A stretch of DNA of 53,325 nucleotides from Clostridia bacterium (GCA_017938795.1 JAGBAV010000041.1:1-53325); one strand, 5' to 3'. Positions 1 to 8,332 are shown, counted from the first letter of the stretch. The notes: generated by a model from the letters alone, not told the origin. Translations and numbers: made by a program.

Positions 1-72
1 ACCGGCTGCCTCTTCGATGGTCATCTGCGCGACGAGCGCAGCGGCCATTTCGCGGGCTTCGGCTCTGTTCAT
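1..72 (-). CDS. Glycoside hydrolase family 3 enzyme, N-terminal fragment
   Basis: Only the first 24 codons are in the window; the gene runs off the left edge. The peptide begins MNRAEAREMAAALVAQMTIE and continues EAAG. This matches the N-terminal helix of family 3 beta-glucosidases/beta-xylosidases, where a run such as LVxQMTLEEKAGQ is typical. The ATG at 72 follows AAGGAGG at good spacing. A sigma-A-type promoter (179-207) and a ROK-type inverted repeat (150-172) lie just upstream. It sits downstream of a ROK regulator and near a GH8 xylo-oligosaccharide enzyme, so action on xylosides is a reasonable inference. With so few residues the family call is moderate and the substrate is not established. 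Confidence 0.6.
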   Translation of the reverse strand, partial: MNRAEAREMAAALVAQMTIEEAAG

Positions 73-149
73 TGCGGTATCCTCCTTATGGACAAGTGAA
101 TGATCAGAATTGACATGCAATCGGCGGGCGGAAAACGCCTGTTGCCGAT

Positions 150-172
150 GTTATGAAAGGATGTTTCGTAAC
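150..172. promoter_or_regulatory. Candidate ROK-repressor operator, site 1
   Basis: Inverted repeat GTTATGAAA-N5-TTTCGTAAC, 23 bp, with arms differing at one position. It begins 6 nt after the -10 box of the GH3 promoter, overlapping the likely transcription start, where a repressor would block transcription. The same layout recurs at 1624-1646 and, more weakly, at 1464-1486. Confidence 0.65.
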
Positions 173-178
173 ATGATA

Positions 179-207
179 AGCATATAGCATTCCGCGTGGA
201 TTGTCAA
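179..207 (-). promoter_or_regulatory. Sigma-A-type promoter for the GH3 gene
   Basis: On the minus strand: TTGACA (207-202), 17-nt spacer, TATGCT (184-179). The -35 box is a perfect consensus. Confidence 0.65.
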
Positions 208-223
208 TATGAACAGCGGCGAA

Positions 224-1438
224 TCACTCCAGCGCCGCGAAGTATTTTGTCTTGATCACATGCGCGCCGCCGCGCAGGGAGAGCATGGCGATATCGCGCT
301 TATCGTAGATGATGGCGAAGGGCTCCTGCTCCGGATAATAGCGGAACTGGGTCAGCTCCTCGCGCAGGCAGCGGTCAAAGAGCGCGTCGGCGCTGGCGTA
401 ATCGCCCTGAATGACGACGGCTTCCTGATTATAGGCGAGGGAGAGGTTATGCAGCGCGACGGCGAAGCAATGCGTCAGATAGCGCACAACATGCTGCACG
501 CGCGCGTCGCCGGCTTCGCTCAGGGCGAACAGGGCGGGGATGGTAAGCTCCTCGCCGCAGAGCTCCTGCGCGCCGAGGGCGCAGAGCATATCGCGCACAT
601 GCGCAATGGAGACGAGGCTCTCCAGGCAGCCGCGCTTGCCGCAGCCGCAGGTGATATTGGAGCAGTCGCTGATGACCATATGACCGATCTCGCCGATGAG
701 GGAGTCGCGCCCGTTGAGCACATGCCCGCGCTCGATCATACAGGCAGAGACGCCCCATGTGGTGAAGAGCGTCATCACGCGGCGCGATGCATACTCCGGC
801 TGATCAATCAGGATCGCGCGGCCGGTGGATTTGCCGGCATTGCCCACGAAATACTCGCGCTCGCTGCCGAAGATGGCCTTGAGCCGCTCGCCGAGCATGA
901 CGTTGACGCCCCATTCCGGGGCCTGAGAGTTATAGCGCAGCATTTTCAGATCATAATCGACCGTGCCCGATACGCTGAGCATCACGCCGTACAGATCGTC
1001 AAGGGCGATGCCCTCCTCCTGCATATAGGCAAAGGCCGTCTCCTCAAGGCGGGCAAAGGCCTTATCCAGCGAGTGAGAATCGGACAGCGGGAAGACGCGC
1101 AGACCCTCGACGTCGCCGATGAGCCCGCAGCGGCCGATGCAGATCTCTTTCGGCCAGAGGTTGATGCACAGAATCAGCCGTTCGTCGCAGAAACAGAAGA
1201 GCTCCGGCTTTTTTCCGCCGACATTGGTGGACTCGCCCAGCCCGAGGGAGCGGGCGACGCCCAGCTCGCAGTAGTGCTGCAGGGTCTTCATGGCGGTCGG
1301 GCGGCTGATGCCGGTGATCTCGTGGATGTCTGCGACGGTCACGGGCTCGCCGCGGCGCAGCACATCCATGATCATATGGCGGTTGATGAGCTTGGCGTCG
1401 GCGGGCATGGCGACCTTTCTCTCTTTGCTGCTGCGCAT
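224..1438 (-). CDS. ROK-family transcriptional regulator (XylR/NagC type)
   Basis: 404-aa regulator. An N-terminal winged helix-turn-helix (about residues 10-75, with VADIHEITGISRPTAMKTL) is followed by a ROK sugar-kinase-like domain. The ROK zinc motif is intact (CGCGKRGCLE) and so is the conserved GEIGH. The phosphate-1 loop that real ROK kinases write as DIGGT is degenerate (CINLWPKEICIG), so this is very likely a sugar-sensing repressor without kinase activity. I chose the ATG at 1438 because AAAGGAG lies 9 nt upstream; longer in-frame starts at 1462 and 1528 lack such a site. It is divergent from the GH8 enzyme and upstream of the GH3 gene. A shared inverted repeat at all three promoters makes it the probable controller of both, and of itself. 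The inducer is likely xylose or a xyloside by context only. Confidence 0.88.
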   Translation of the reverse strand: MRSSKERKVAMPADAKLINRHMIMDVLRRGEPVTVADIHEITGISRPTAMKTLQHYCELGVARSLGLGESTNVGGKKPELFCFCDERLILCINLWPKEICIGRCGLIGDVEGLRVFPLSDSHSLDKAFARLEETAFAYMQEEGIALDDLYGVMLSVSGTVDYDLKMLRYNSQAPEWGVNVMLGERLKAIFGSEREYFVGNAGKSTGRAILIDQPEYASRRVMTLFTTWGVSACMIERGHVLNGRDSLIGEIGHMVISDCSNITCGCGKRGCLESLVSIAHVRDMLCALGAQELCGEELTIPALFALSEAGDARVQHVVRYLTHCFAVALHNLSLAYNQEAVVIQGDYASADALFDRCLREELTQFRYYPEQEPFAIIYDKRDIAMLSLRGGAHVIKTKYFAALE

Positions 1439-1463
1439 GCCGGTCAACTCCTTTCGCATCATG

Positions 1464-1486
1464 GTTATGTAATCTTGTTCGGTAAT
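1464..1486. promoter_or_regulatory. Candidate ROK-repressor operator, site 3 (weaker)
   Basis: Plus-strand GTTATGTAA-N5-TTCGGTAAT matches the pattern shared by sites 1 and 2 except at three conserved positions. It lies in the untranslated leader between the regulator's -10 box and its start codon, where autoregulation would act. Confidence 0.4.
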
Positions 1487-1504
1487 ATTCTTTCGATTGA
1501 CAAT

Positions 1505-1513
1505 ATTATAGCA
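1505..1513 (-). promoter_or_regulatory. Extended -10 promoter element for the ROK regulator
   Basis: Minus-strand TGCTATAAT (1513-1505) is a perfect extended -10. No good -35 is visible, as is usual for extended -10 promoters. Confidence 0.5.
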
Positions 1514-1586
1514 TGATTTCCTGTACAAGAAAAGGCAAACGGCCTGATTTTTCGCGGGCAGAGGGCAGGAAATTTCCTTGTGGTGG

Positions 1587-1615
1587 TTGACGATGCGCGC
1601 GGAGCGTGCTACGAT
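1587..1615 (+). promoter_or_regulatory. Promoter for the GH8 oligoxylanase gene
   Basis: TTGACG (1587-1592), 17-nt spacer, TACGAT (1610-1615). Operator site 2 starts 8 nt after the -10. Confidence 0.6.
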
Positions 1616-1623
1616 GTGGGTGC

Positions 1624-1646
1624 GTTAGGAAATAATCTTACATAAC
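1624..1646. promoter_or_regulatory. Candidate ROK-repressor operator, site 2
   Basis: GTTAGGAAA-N5-TTACATAAC, the same 23-bp architecture as site 1 and at the same place relative to the promoter, over the expected transcription start of the GH8 gene. Confidence 0.65.
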
Positions 1647-1666
1647 GCGTGTGCGGAGGTGCGGCT

Positions 1667-2800
1667 ATGCGTGAGGGCGGCGTGCCCGGGGCGGAGTATC
1701 CCAATGTATTTGCGCGGATCGGCGTGAGCGACCGGCAGGTGAAGGAGAAGATCCGCGCCTGCTTTGACACCATCTTCTTCGATCCGGAGGACGGGTTTTA
1801 TCACGATGTGGACGCGGACAGCGGCTGCATGGAGGACACGGGCAATCACGACGCGCGCACGGAAGGCATGAGCTACGGCATGATGATGTGCGTGCAGATG
1901 GACCGGCAGGATCTGTTTGACAGGCTGTGGCAGTTCTCCATGCGCTATATGTATCTGCCGGAGGGCGTCCATCAGGGGTATTTCGCGTGGTCTGTCGGGC
2001 TTGACGGGCGGCATAACGCCGAGGGCCCCGCGCCGGACGGCGAGGAATACTACGCGATGGCGCTGCTGATGGCGGATGCGCGCTGGGGCAGCCGGGACGG
2101 GATCTTTGACTATGCCGGGCAGGCGCGGGCGATCCTTCGTCACTGCGTGCATCAGCATGAGCTTGTCCCCGGCGGCGGGCCGATGTGGAATCCGCAGAAT
2201 CATCTGATCAAGTTCGTTCCGGGGATGGAGATCTCCGACCCGTCGTATCATCTGCCGCATTTCTACGAGCTGTTCGCCCTGCATGCGGACGAGCAGGACC
2301 GCGCATTCTGGCGGGAGGCGGCGCGCGCCAGCCGCGAATACGTCGCGATGAGCGCGCATCCTGTCACCGGCATGAGCCCGGAGTATGCACAGTATGACGG
2401 CACGCCGGTGCTGATGTTCGGCAAGCCCTATGCTTACTACTCCGACGCGTACCGCGTGGCGATGAATATTGCGCTGGACACAATCTGGAACGGACGCAAT
2501 GAGGCGCTGAGCGCGGTGGTCACGCGGCTGCAGGACTTCATGGCGGGCGAGCTGCCGATGGAGAATCTGCGCGCGTACGACCTTGACGGCACGGCGCATG
2601 ACGAGCCAGCGATGCACCCCACGGCGATCGTCGCTGTGATGGGCGCGGCCTCCGCCGCGTCGGACAGCGCGCGGGCGGATATGTGGCTGCGCCTCTTCTG
2701 GGAGACGCCGCTGCGCAGAGGCCCGCGCCGCTATTATGACAATTGTCTCTACTTCTTCTGCCTGCTGATGCTTGGCGGTCAATATCGCATGTTCTGCTGA
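1667..2800 (+). CDS. GH8 reducing-end xylose-releasing exo-oligoxylanase (Rex)
   Basis: 377-aa protein of glycoside hydrolase family 8, Rex subgroup (EC 3.2.1.156), which removes xylose from the reducing end of xylo-oligosaccharides. The hallmark run HDARTEGMSYGMMM near residues 61-74 holds the general-acid glutamate (E66). GYFAW follows, and YYSDAYRVAMN contains the conserved aspartate expected for the base. Length is typical (about 370-390). There is no signal peptide, so it acts in the cytoplasm on imported oligosaccharides. The ATG at 1667 has GGAGGT 6 nt upstream; a GTG at 1649 lies upstream of that site and is unlikely. It is divergent from the ROK regulator, with promoter and operator directly upstream. 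No transporter for the substrate lies in this window. Confidence 0.88.
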   Translation: MREGGVPGAEYPNVFARIGVSDRQVKEKIRACFDTIFFDPEDGFYHDVDADSGCMEDTGNHDARTEGMSYGMMMCVQMDRQDLFDRLWQFSMRYMYLPEGVHQGYFAWSVGLDGRHNAEGPAPDGEEYYAMALLMADARWGSRDGIFDYAGQARAILRHCVHQHELVPGGGPMWNPQNHLIKFVPGMEISDPSYHLPHFYELFALHADEQDRAFWREAARASREYVAMSAHPVTGMSPEYAQYDGTPVLMFGKPYAYYSDAYRVAMNIALDTIWNGRNEALSAVVTRLQDFMAGELPMENLRAYDLDGTAHDEPAMHPTAIVAVMGAASAASDSARADMWLRLFWETPLRRGPRRYYDNCLYFFCLLMLGGQYRMFC

Positions 2801-2954
2801 TTTTTGTCCGGATGAACAAGGAAACAAGCGGCTCTTTGAAGAAATATTATAGAGAATCCCGGTGGAGTACGGCCTTCGCCGCATACGGCGGCCGGAGCCC
2901 CTCCCCACGCAGACACCATTATCCATGAAGTATCTGGTGAATGAGAGGAACAGT

Positions 2955-3806
2955 ATGACAAATCAGGAGAAAAAGGCGCTGGCTGTAATGGCCTGCAAAG
3001 TCCGTATGGGCGTTATCGAGTCCACGCATGGCGCGAAGGCCGGTCATCCCGGCGGCAGCCTCTCTGCGGCGGACATGTTCACCTATCTCTACAACAAGGA
3101 GATGCGCATCGATCCCGCCAACCCGAAGGCTGAGGGGCGCGACCGTTTCGTGCTGTCCAAGGGCCATACCGCCCCGGGTCTGTATTCCACGCTGGCCAAC
3201 CGCGGCTTCTTCCCGGTGGAGGATCTGCCGACGCTGCGCCATATCGACAGCTACCTGCAGGGCCATCCGAACATGGTCACCGTGCCGGGCGTCGATATGA
3301 GCACCGGCTCTCTGGGCCAGGGCGTGTCCGTTGCTGCCGGCATGGCGAAGGCTGCCAAGTTCCAGCAGCGCGACGTCAACGTCTACACCCTGCTGGGCGA
3401 CGGCGAGATCGCCGAGGGCGAGGTCTGGGAGGCCTTCCTCTTTGCGGCGCATTACAAGCTCGATAACTTCTGCGCGATCATCGACCTCAACGGCCTGCAG
3501 ATTGACGGCCGCACCTGCGACGTCATGAACACCGCGCCGGTGAGCGACAAGATGGCTGCTTTCGGCTTCAACGTGATCGAGATCGACGGCCACAGCTTCG
3601 ACGACATGGAGGCGGCGTTCGCGGCCTTCAAGGCGTGCGAGGGCAAGCCGACTGCGATCCTGATGAAGACCACCAAGGGCAAGGGCGTCAGCTACATGAC
3701 GAACAGCGTCGACTGGCACGGCAAGGCCCCCAACGACGCGGAATACGAAGTGGCGATGGGCGAGCTGCGCGCGCAGCTTGCGGAACTGGAGGCTGCAAAT
3801 GAGTGA
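2955..3806 (+). CDS. Transketolase, N-terminal (thiamine diphosphate) subunit
   Basis: 283-aa alpha subunit of a split transketolase, which moves two-carbon units between sugar phosphates in the non-oxidative pentose phosphate pathway. AKAGHPGGSLS, DRFVLSKGHTAPGLYS and the ThDP/Mg motif GDGEIAEGEVWEA...NGLQ are all present. The length equals the N-terminal half of a 660-aa transketolase. The ATG at 2955 follows GAGAGG. The stop overlaps the next gene by 8 nt, so the two subunits are translationally coupled and expected in equal amounts. Just upstream lies a xylose-releasing enzyme, so pentose entry into central metabolism fits the context. Confidence in function is high. Confidence 0.95.
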   Translation: MTNQEKKALAVMACKVRMGVIESTHGAKAGHPGGSLSAADMFTYLYNKEMRIDPANPKAEGRDRFVLSKGHTAPGLYSTLANRGFFPVEDLPTLRHIDSYLQGHPNMVTVPGVDMSTGSLGQGVSVAAGMAKAAKFQQRDVNVYTLLGDGEIAEGEVWEAFLFAAHYKLDNFCAIIDLNGLQIDGRTCDVMNTAPVSDKMAAFGFNVIEIDGHSFDDMEAAFAAFKACEGKPTAILMKTTKGKGVSYMTNSVDWHGKAPNDAEYEVAMGELRAQLAELEAANE

Positions 3807-4740
3807 GATCAAGAAGGTTGCCACCCGTGAGAGCTATGGCAAGGCGCTGGTAGAGCTGGGCAAGGAGCATGAGGACGTCGTCGTGCTGGACGCCGACCTC
3901 GCCGCTGCGACCAAGACGAGCACCTTCCGCAAGGCGTTCCCGGAGCGCCACTTTGACTGCGGCATCGCCGAGTGCAACATGATCGCTGCGGCTGCCGGCA
4001 TGTCCACGATGGGCCTTGTGCCGTTCGCGTCCAGCTTTGCGATGTTCGCCGCCGGCCGCGCGTTCGAGCAGGTCCGCAATTCCATCGGCTATCCCCAGCT
4101 GAACGTGAAGATCGGCGCCACCCACGGCGGCATCTCCGTCGGTGAGGACGGCGCGAGCCATCAGTGCTGCGAGGATTTTGCGCTCATGCGCTCCATCCCG
4201 GGCATGGTTGTGCTCTGCCCGTCCGATGACGTCGAGGCCCGCGCTGCGGTGAAGGCCGCCTACTATCATCAGGGCCCGGTCTATCTGCGCTTTGGCCGTC
4301 TGGCGATCCCGGTCTTCCATGATGAGGAGACCTTCAAGTTCGAGATCGGCAAGGGCGAGCAGCTCACCGAGGGCAGCGACATTGCCATCATCGCCACCGG
4401 CCTGATGGTCGACGAGGCGAGGAAGGCTGCCGAGGCGCTCAAGGCCGAGGGCATCGCCGCCCGCGTGATCAACATCTGCACCATCAAGCCGCTGGACGAG
4501 GAGATCATCCTCAAGGCGGCGAAGGAGTGCGGCAAGGTCATCACCTGCGAGGAGCATTCCATCATCGGCGGTCTGGGCGAGGCTGTCGCCGCGCTGCTGG
4601 CGGAGAAGCACCCGACCATCATGCGCCGCATCGGCGTGAACGACGAATTCGGCCACTCCGGCCCGGCGTGGGATCTGCTCAAGCAGTTCGGCCTGTCTGC
4701 GGAGAATATCGCCAACGTCGCCCGCGAGATGCTCAAGTAA
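3799..4740 (+). CDS. Transketolase, C-terminal subunit
   Basis: 313-aa partner of the preceding gene, covering the pyrimidine-binding and C-terminal domains. ESYGKALVELGKEHEDVVVLDAD opens the Pyr domain. HFDCGIAECNMIAAAAGMS holds the catalytic glutamate, and GASHQCCEDFALMR is characteristic. The ATG at 3799 lies inside the end of the upstream gene with GGAGG 7 nt before it. A stem-loop terminator follows at 4754, so the operon is just these two genes. Split transketolases are common in Clostridia and Archaea. Confidence 0.95.
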   Translation: MSEIKKVATRESYGKALVELGKEHEDVVVLDADLAAATKTSTFRKAFPERHFDCGIAECNMIAAAAGMSTMGLVPFASSFAMFAAGRAFEQVRNSIGYPQLNVKIGATHGGISVGEDGASHQCCEDFALMRSIPGMVVLCPSDDVEARAAVKAAYYHQGPVYLRFGRLAIPVFHDEETFKFEIGKGEQLTEGSDIAIIATGLMVDEARKAAEALKAEGIAARVINICTIKPLDEEIILKAAKECGKVITCEEHSIIGGLGEAVAALLAEKHPTIMRRIGVNDEFGHSGPAWDLLKQFGLSAENIANVAREMLK

Positions 4741-4753
4741 TTCAATACGCCAT

Positions 4754-4787
4754 CGGGCGCCTGCTGTCATGCGGGCGCCCGGTTTTG
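4754..4787 (+). terminator. Intrinsic terminator of the transketolase operon
   Basis: Eight-bp stem CGGGCGCC / GGCGCCCG with a 12-nt loop, followed by GTTTTG. Confidence 0.75.
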
Positions 4788-4850
4788 TATATCATTGCAG
4801 ATGCGGCGGCATAAGGCGCCGCCCGCGGACAGAAACGCGGAGATATGCCA

Positions 4851-4879
4851 TTGCACCGGAATGGATTTTATTGTAAAAT
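4851..4879 (+). promoter_or_regulatory. Promoter of the nagB operon
   Basis: TTGCAC (4851-4856), 17-nt spacer, TAAAAT (4874-4879). This leaves a leader of about 120 nt before nagB. Confidence 0.55.
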
Positions 4880-4950
4880 AGAATATAAGGAAAAACTGTA
4901 TGATTCTGCCTGCGGGCATGCGCCTGCGGCGGAGGATTACAGGCACAGAA

Positions 4951-4976
4951 TGTATACAATGCCATGCATATGCATG
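4951..4976. promoter_or_regulatory. Tandem palindromes in the nagB leader, candidate operator
   Basis: TGTATACA (4951-4958) and the perfect 14-bp palindrome CATGCATATGCATG (4963-4976) lie between the promoter and the nagB ribosome site. GlcNAc operons are often controlled by GntR-family (NagR) or ROK (NagC) repressors that bind palindromes near here. No regulator of that operon is visible in the window, so the assignment is inference. Confidence 0.35.
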
Positions 4977-5006
4977 ACGGAGATCGTGATAAGGAGGAGT
5001 ATCCCT

Positions 5007-5732
5007 ATGAGAATCATCCGTGCGAAGAATTATGAGGAAATGTCCCGCAAGGCGGCTGCGATCATCGCCGCGCAGGTTGTCAGCAAGCCCGACTGCGTGC
5101 TGGGCCTTGCGACCGGCGGCACGCCCGTGGGCACCTACAAGAATCTCGTTGAGTGGTACAATAACGGCGACGTCGATTTTTCCGCTGTGACAAGCGTGAA
5201 TCTGGACGAGTACCGCTCCCTCCCGCGCGAGCATCCGGAGAGCTACTGGAGCTTCATGCACAGGAATCTGTTTGATCATGTGAACATCGATCCCGCGAGG
5301 ATCAACCTGCCCGACGGCAACAACATGGACGCCGCCGCCGAGTGCGCGCGCTATGACGCGGTGATCGAGGCTGTGGGCGGTGTGGATCTGCAGCTGCTGG
5401 GCATCGGCCACGACGGCCATATCGGCTTCAACGAGCCGAGCGATGCCTTCGATCTGGGTACCCACTGCGTCGATCTGACGGAGGAGACCATCGAGGCCAA
5501 CAAGCGCTTCTTCGCCTCCCGTGACGAGGTGCCGCGCCAGGCCTACACCATGGGAACCCGCACGATCATGCATGCACGCAAGGTGCTGATGATCGTCTCC
5601 GGCAAGGATAAGGCGGAGATCGTGAAGAAGGCCTTCTTCGGCCCGGTGACGCCGCAGGTTCCGGCGTCTATCCTGCAGATGCATAAGGACTTCGTGCTCG
5701 TCGCCGACGAGGATGCGCTCAGCCTGATCTGA
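5007..5732 (+). CDS. nagB: Glucosamine-6-phosphate deaminase NagB
   Basis: 241-aa enzyme converting glucosamine-6-phosphate to fructose-6-phosphate and ammonia. LATGGTPVGTY near residue 34 is the phosphate loop. SVNLDEYR holds the catalytic aspartate, and GIGHDGHIGFNEP gives the active-site His and Glu. Length is typical for the short Gram-positive NagB. The ATG at 5007 is preceded by AAGGAGGAG. It is first of three genes with a ROK kinase and nagA, forming a compact N-acetylglucosamine catabolic operon that ends at 8333. Confidence 0.96.
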   Translation: MRIIRAKNYEEMSRKAAAIIAAQVVSKPDCVLGLATGGTPVGTYKNLVEWYNNGDVDFSAVTSVNLDEYRSLPREHPESYWSFMHRNLFDHVNIDPARINLPDGNNMDAAAECARYDAVIEAVGGVDLQLLGIGHDGHIGFNEPSDAFDLGTHCVDLTEETIEANKRFFASRDEVPRQAYTMGTRTIMHARKVLMIVSGKDKAEIVKKAFFGPVTPQVPASILQMHKDFVLVADEDALSLI

Positions 5733-5783
5733 TCCGGCGGCGCAGATATATCCACATACCAACCATTTCAGGAGGAGCTGTTC

Positions 5784-7166
5784 ATGCAGTATCTGGGTAT
5801 TTCTTATGAGATGAAGCACGCCCCGAAGCTGGATCCGACGTTCATTCCGTTCGGCGTCTGGAGAGAGGCTTACCTCAAGGGCGCGGCGCAGCCTATCGCC
5901 ATCGCCGTGGAGCGCGAGGCAGGCAAAGTGTCCGTCCATCATACGAAGATCTACGGCACGCCGGAGATGGCTGAGGCGGATTATCGCTATGTCGAGCGGT
6001 ATGTCAAGTTCCTGCTCTGGTCCATCGGCGGCTTCCGCGTGAGCGTCTGCGGCTGCAGCGATATCGCGAAGAAGCTCGCGGCGGCATATACGCCCGAGGG
6101 CGAGCGTCACTTTGATCATGAGTTTGTCGGCCAGCTCTATGAGCGCGAGATCGAGATCCTCGATCTGCCGCTGGAGGCCTGCCCCGCCGCTAACGAGAAG
6201 GCGCAGCCCATGGGCGGCCATACCGATGGCTGCCGCATCGGCTTTGACGCGGGCGGCTCTGACCGCAAGGTCTCTGCTGTAATCGACGGCGAGTGCGTTT
6301 ACTCCGAGGAGGTTGTCTGGTTCCCGAAGATCAATGAGGATCCGGATTACCACTATGGCCATATTCTGGATGCATTCAGGACCGCCGCATCGAAGATGCC
6401 GCGCGTGGACGCCATCGGCGTCTCTTCCGCCGGCGTGTTCATCGGCAATGCGCCGATGGTTGCTTCCCTGTTCATCAAGGTGCCGCGCAGCAACTGGGAG
6501 AAGGTCAAGACGATCTATGACCGCGCCGCGGCGGAGATCGGCAATGTGCCGATCGTCGTGGCGAACGACGGCGATGTCTCTGCGCTGGCCGGCGCAATGG
6601 GCCTTGGCGTGGGCAATATCATGGGCATCGCCATGGGCACCTCCGAGGCTGTGGGCTATGTTGACAAGGACAAGAACGTCATGGGCTGGCTCAACGAGCT
6701 TGCCTTTGCCCCCGTCGATCTGCAGGCGGGCGCGATGCAGGACGAGTGGTCCACCGACTACGGCGTGGGCTGCAAGTACTTCTCTCAGGACGCCGTCATC
6801 AAGCTGGCGCCTTTTGCCGGCATTGAGCTTGACCCGGCGCTCAGCCCTGCGGAGAAGCTGAAGGTCGTACAGGCGCTGATGGCGGAGGACGATGAGCGCG
6901 CGAAGGCGATCTATGAGACGATCGGCGCGTATCTGGCGTATACCGTCGTGCTCTACAGCCAGTTCTACGACATCGAGCACATGATGATGCTCGGCCGCGT
7001 GATGAGCGGCAAGGGCGGCGATACGATCCTCTCTGTCTGCAATGCGATTCTTGCTGATGAGTTCCCGGCGCTGGCGAAGAAGGTTGAGGTCATGCTGCCG
7101 GACGAGAAGACCCGCCGCGTCGGTCAGTCCGTCGCTGCGGCGACCCTGCCGGAGATCCGGAAGTAA
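5784..7166 (+). CDS. ROK-family sugar kinase-like protein, probable amino-sugar kinase
   Basis: 460-aa protein whose C-terminal two-thirds is a ROK kinase fold. GFDAGGSDRKVSAVIDGE near residue 150 is the phosphate-1 loop, VVANDGDVSALAGA carries the catalytic aspartate, and GIAMGTSEAVGYV is phosphate-2-like. It has no HTH and no CGCG zinc motif, so it looks enzymatic rather than regulatory. About 145 extra residues precede the kinase domain; I do not recognise that part. Between nagB and nagA, the natural job is phosphorylation of N-acetylglucosamine or a related amino sugar, but substrate is inferred from context only. The start at 5784 has AGGAGGAGC upstream. Confidence 0.75.
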   Translation: MQYLGISYEMKHAPKLDPTFIPFGVWREAYLKGAAQPIAIAVEREAGKVSVHHTKIYGTPEMAEADYRYVERYVKFLLWSIGGFRVSVCGCSDIAKKLAAAYTPEGERHFDHEFVGQLYEREIEILDLPLEACPAANEKAQPMGGHTDGCRIGFDAGGSDRKVSAVIDGECVYSEEVVWFPKINEDPDYHYGHILDAFRTAASKMPRVDAIGVSSAGVFIGNAPMVASLFIKVPRSNWEKVKTIYDRAAAEIGNVPIVVANDGDVSALAGAMGLGVGNIMGIAMGTSEAVGYVDKDKNVMGWLNELAFAPVDLQAGAMQDEWSTDYGVGCKYFSQDAVIKLAPFAGIELDPALSPAEKLKVVQALMAEDDERAKAIYETIGAYLAYTVVLYSQFYDIEHMMMLGRVMSGKGGDTILSVCNAILADEFPALAKKVEVMLPDEKTRRVGQSVAAATLPEIRK

Positions 7167-7176
7167 GGAGCATACG

Positions 7177-8310
7177 ATGTTTTACAAGAATGCCCGCATT
7201 TTTGGCGGTGACTTTGCGTTCCATACCGGCGCGTTCGAGGTCGTTGACGGGAAGTTCGGCGCGGTGCTGCCGCAGGATGTGCCGCAGGATGCGGTCGACC
7301 TGCACGGCGCGACGGTCATCCCCGGCTTGATTGAGGTCCACAGCCACGGCAACTCCGGCTATGATTTCTCCGACGGCTGCTACGAGGGGCTTGTGGAGAT
7401 GGCGAGGTATTATCTTCGCTGCGGCGTGACGAGCTTCGCGCCCGCGTCGATGACCCTGCCCTACGATGTGCTGGCGAAGGCGTTCGCCAATGCGCAGCGC
7501 TTTTCTCAGGAGGCGCCGAAGGGCTGCTCCGTCCTGCGCGGCGTGCATATGGAGGGGCCGTACTTCTCCTATAAGAAGCGCGGCGCGCAGAACCCCGAGT
7601 ATCTCAAGCTGCCGGACTATGACGGCCTGAAGAAGCTCTATGACGACTGCGGCGGCATGCTGCGCATCGTGGACGTCGCCCCGGAGCTGGAGGGCGCGGC
7701 GGAGTTTGTGGAGAAGGTGAAGGAGCTCTGCACGGTCTCCATTGCGCATACCGACTCCGATTATGACCATGCGAAGGCAGCGTTTGACGCCGGTGCGACG
7801 CACCTGACCCATCTGTACAATGCGATGCCCGGCATCCACCACAGGAACCCGGGCGTCATCCCCGCTGCTGTGGAGAATCCGAATGTCCGTGCGGAGATCA
7901 TCTGCGACGGCATGCACATCCATCCCGCGTCTGTGAGGCTGGCGTTCTCCATGTTCGGCGGCGAGCGGATGATCATCATCTCCGATTCCGGCCGCTGTGC
8001 CGGTCAGCCGGATGGCACGACGTTTGACATCGGCGGGCAGACGGCGCAGCTCATCGGCGGCGTGGCGAAGCTGGCGGACGGCACCATCGCCTGCTCCGCA
8101 GCGAACCTGTGGCAGTGCCTGACCAATGTCCTCTCCTGGGGCATTGCGGAGGAGGACGCTGTGCGCGCGGCGACGTACAATCCCGCCTGTGCGCTGGGCG
8201 TGCAGGACGTCGTCGGCTCCATCGAGACCGGCAAGCAGGCGGACTTCATCGTCTGCGGCGAGGGTTACGCGGATAAGCGTGTGTTCCTCGCGGGCGTCGA
8301 GCAGGCGTAA
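7177..8310 (+). CDS. nagA: N-acetylglucosamine-6-phosphate deacetylase NagA
   Basis: 377-aa amidohydrolase that removes acetate from GlcNAc-6-phosphate, feeding NagB. PGLIEVHSHGNSGYDFSDG holds the HxH metal pair, GVHMEGPYFSYKKRGAQ the metal-binding glutamate, and IAHTDSDYDHAK and LTHLYNAM the later histidines. IISDSGRCAGQPDG supplies the catalytic aspartate. The ATG at 7177 follows AAGGAG, 10 nt after the kinase stop. A strong terminator follows at once. Confidence 0.95.
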   Translation: MFYKNARIFGGDFAFHTGAFEVVDGKFGAVLPQDVPQDAVDLHGATVIPGLIEVHSHGNSGYDFSDGCYEGLVEMARYYLRCGVTSFAPASMTLPYDVLAKAFANAQRFSQEAPKGCSVLRGVHMEGPYFSYKKRGAQNPEYLKLPDYDGLKKLYDDCGGMLRIVDVAPELEGAAEFVEKVKELCTVSIAHTDSDYDHAKAAFDAGATHLTHLYNAMPGIHHRNPGVIPAAVENPNVRAEIICDGMHIHPASVRLAFSMFGGERMIIISDSGRCAGQPDGTTFDIGGQTAQLIGGVAKLADGTIACSAANLWQCLTNVLSWGIAEEDAVRAATYNPACALGVQDVVGSIETGKQADFIVCGEGYADKRVFLAGVEQA

Positions 8311-8332
8311 GCCTCATCCCAAATACAATCAA

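Noticed and set aside
4767..6980. Very long open frame on the minus strand opposite nagB and the ROK kinase (also 27287-29368, 50714-52828 and 48750-50573)
   Set aside because: These are frame shadows of highly expressed GC-rich genes. They lack ribosome sites and encode low-complexity His/Leu/Asp-rich peptides, while the opposite strand holds clear families.
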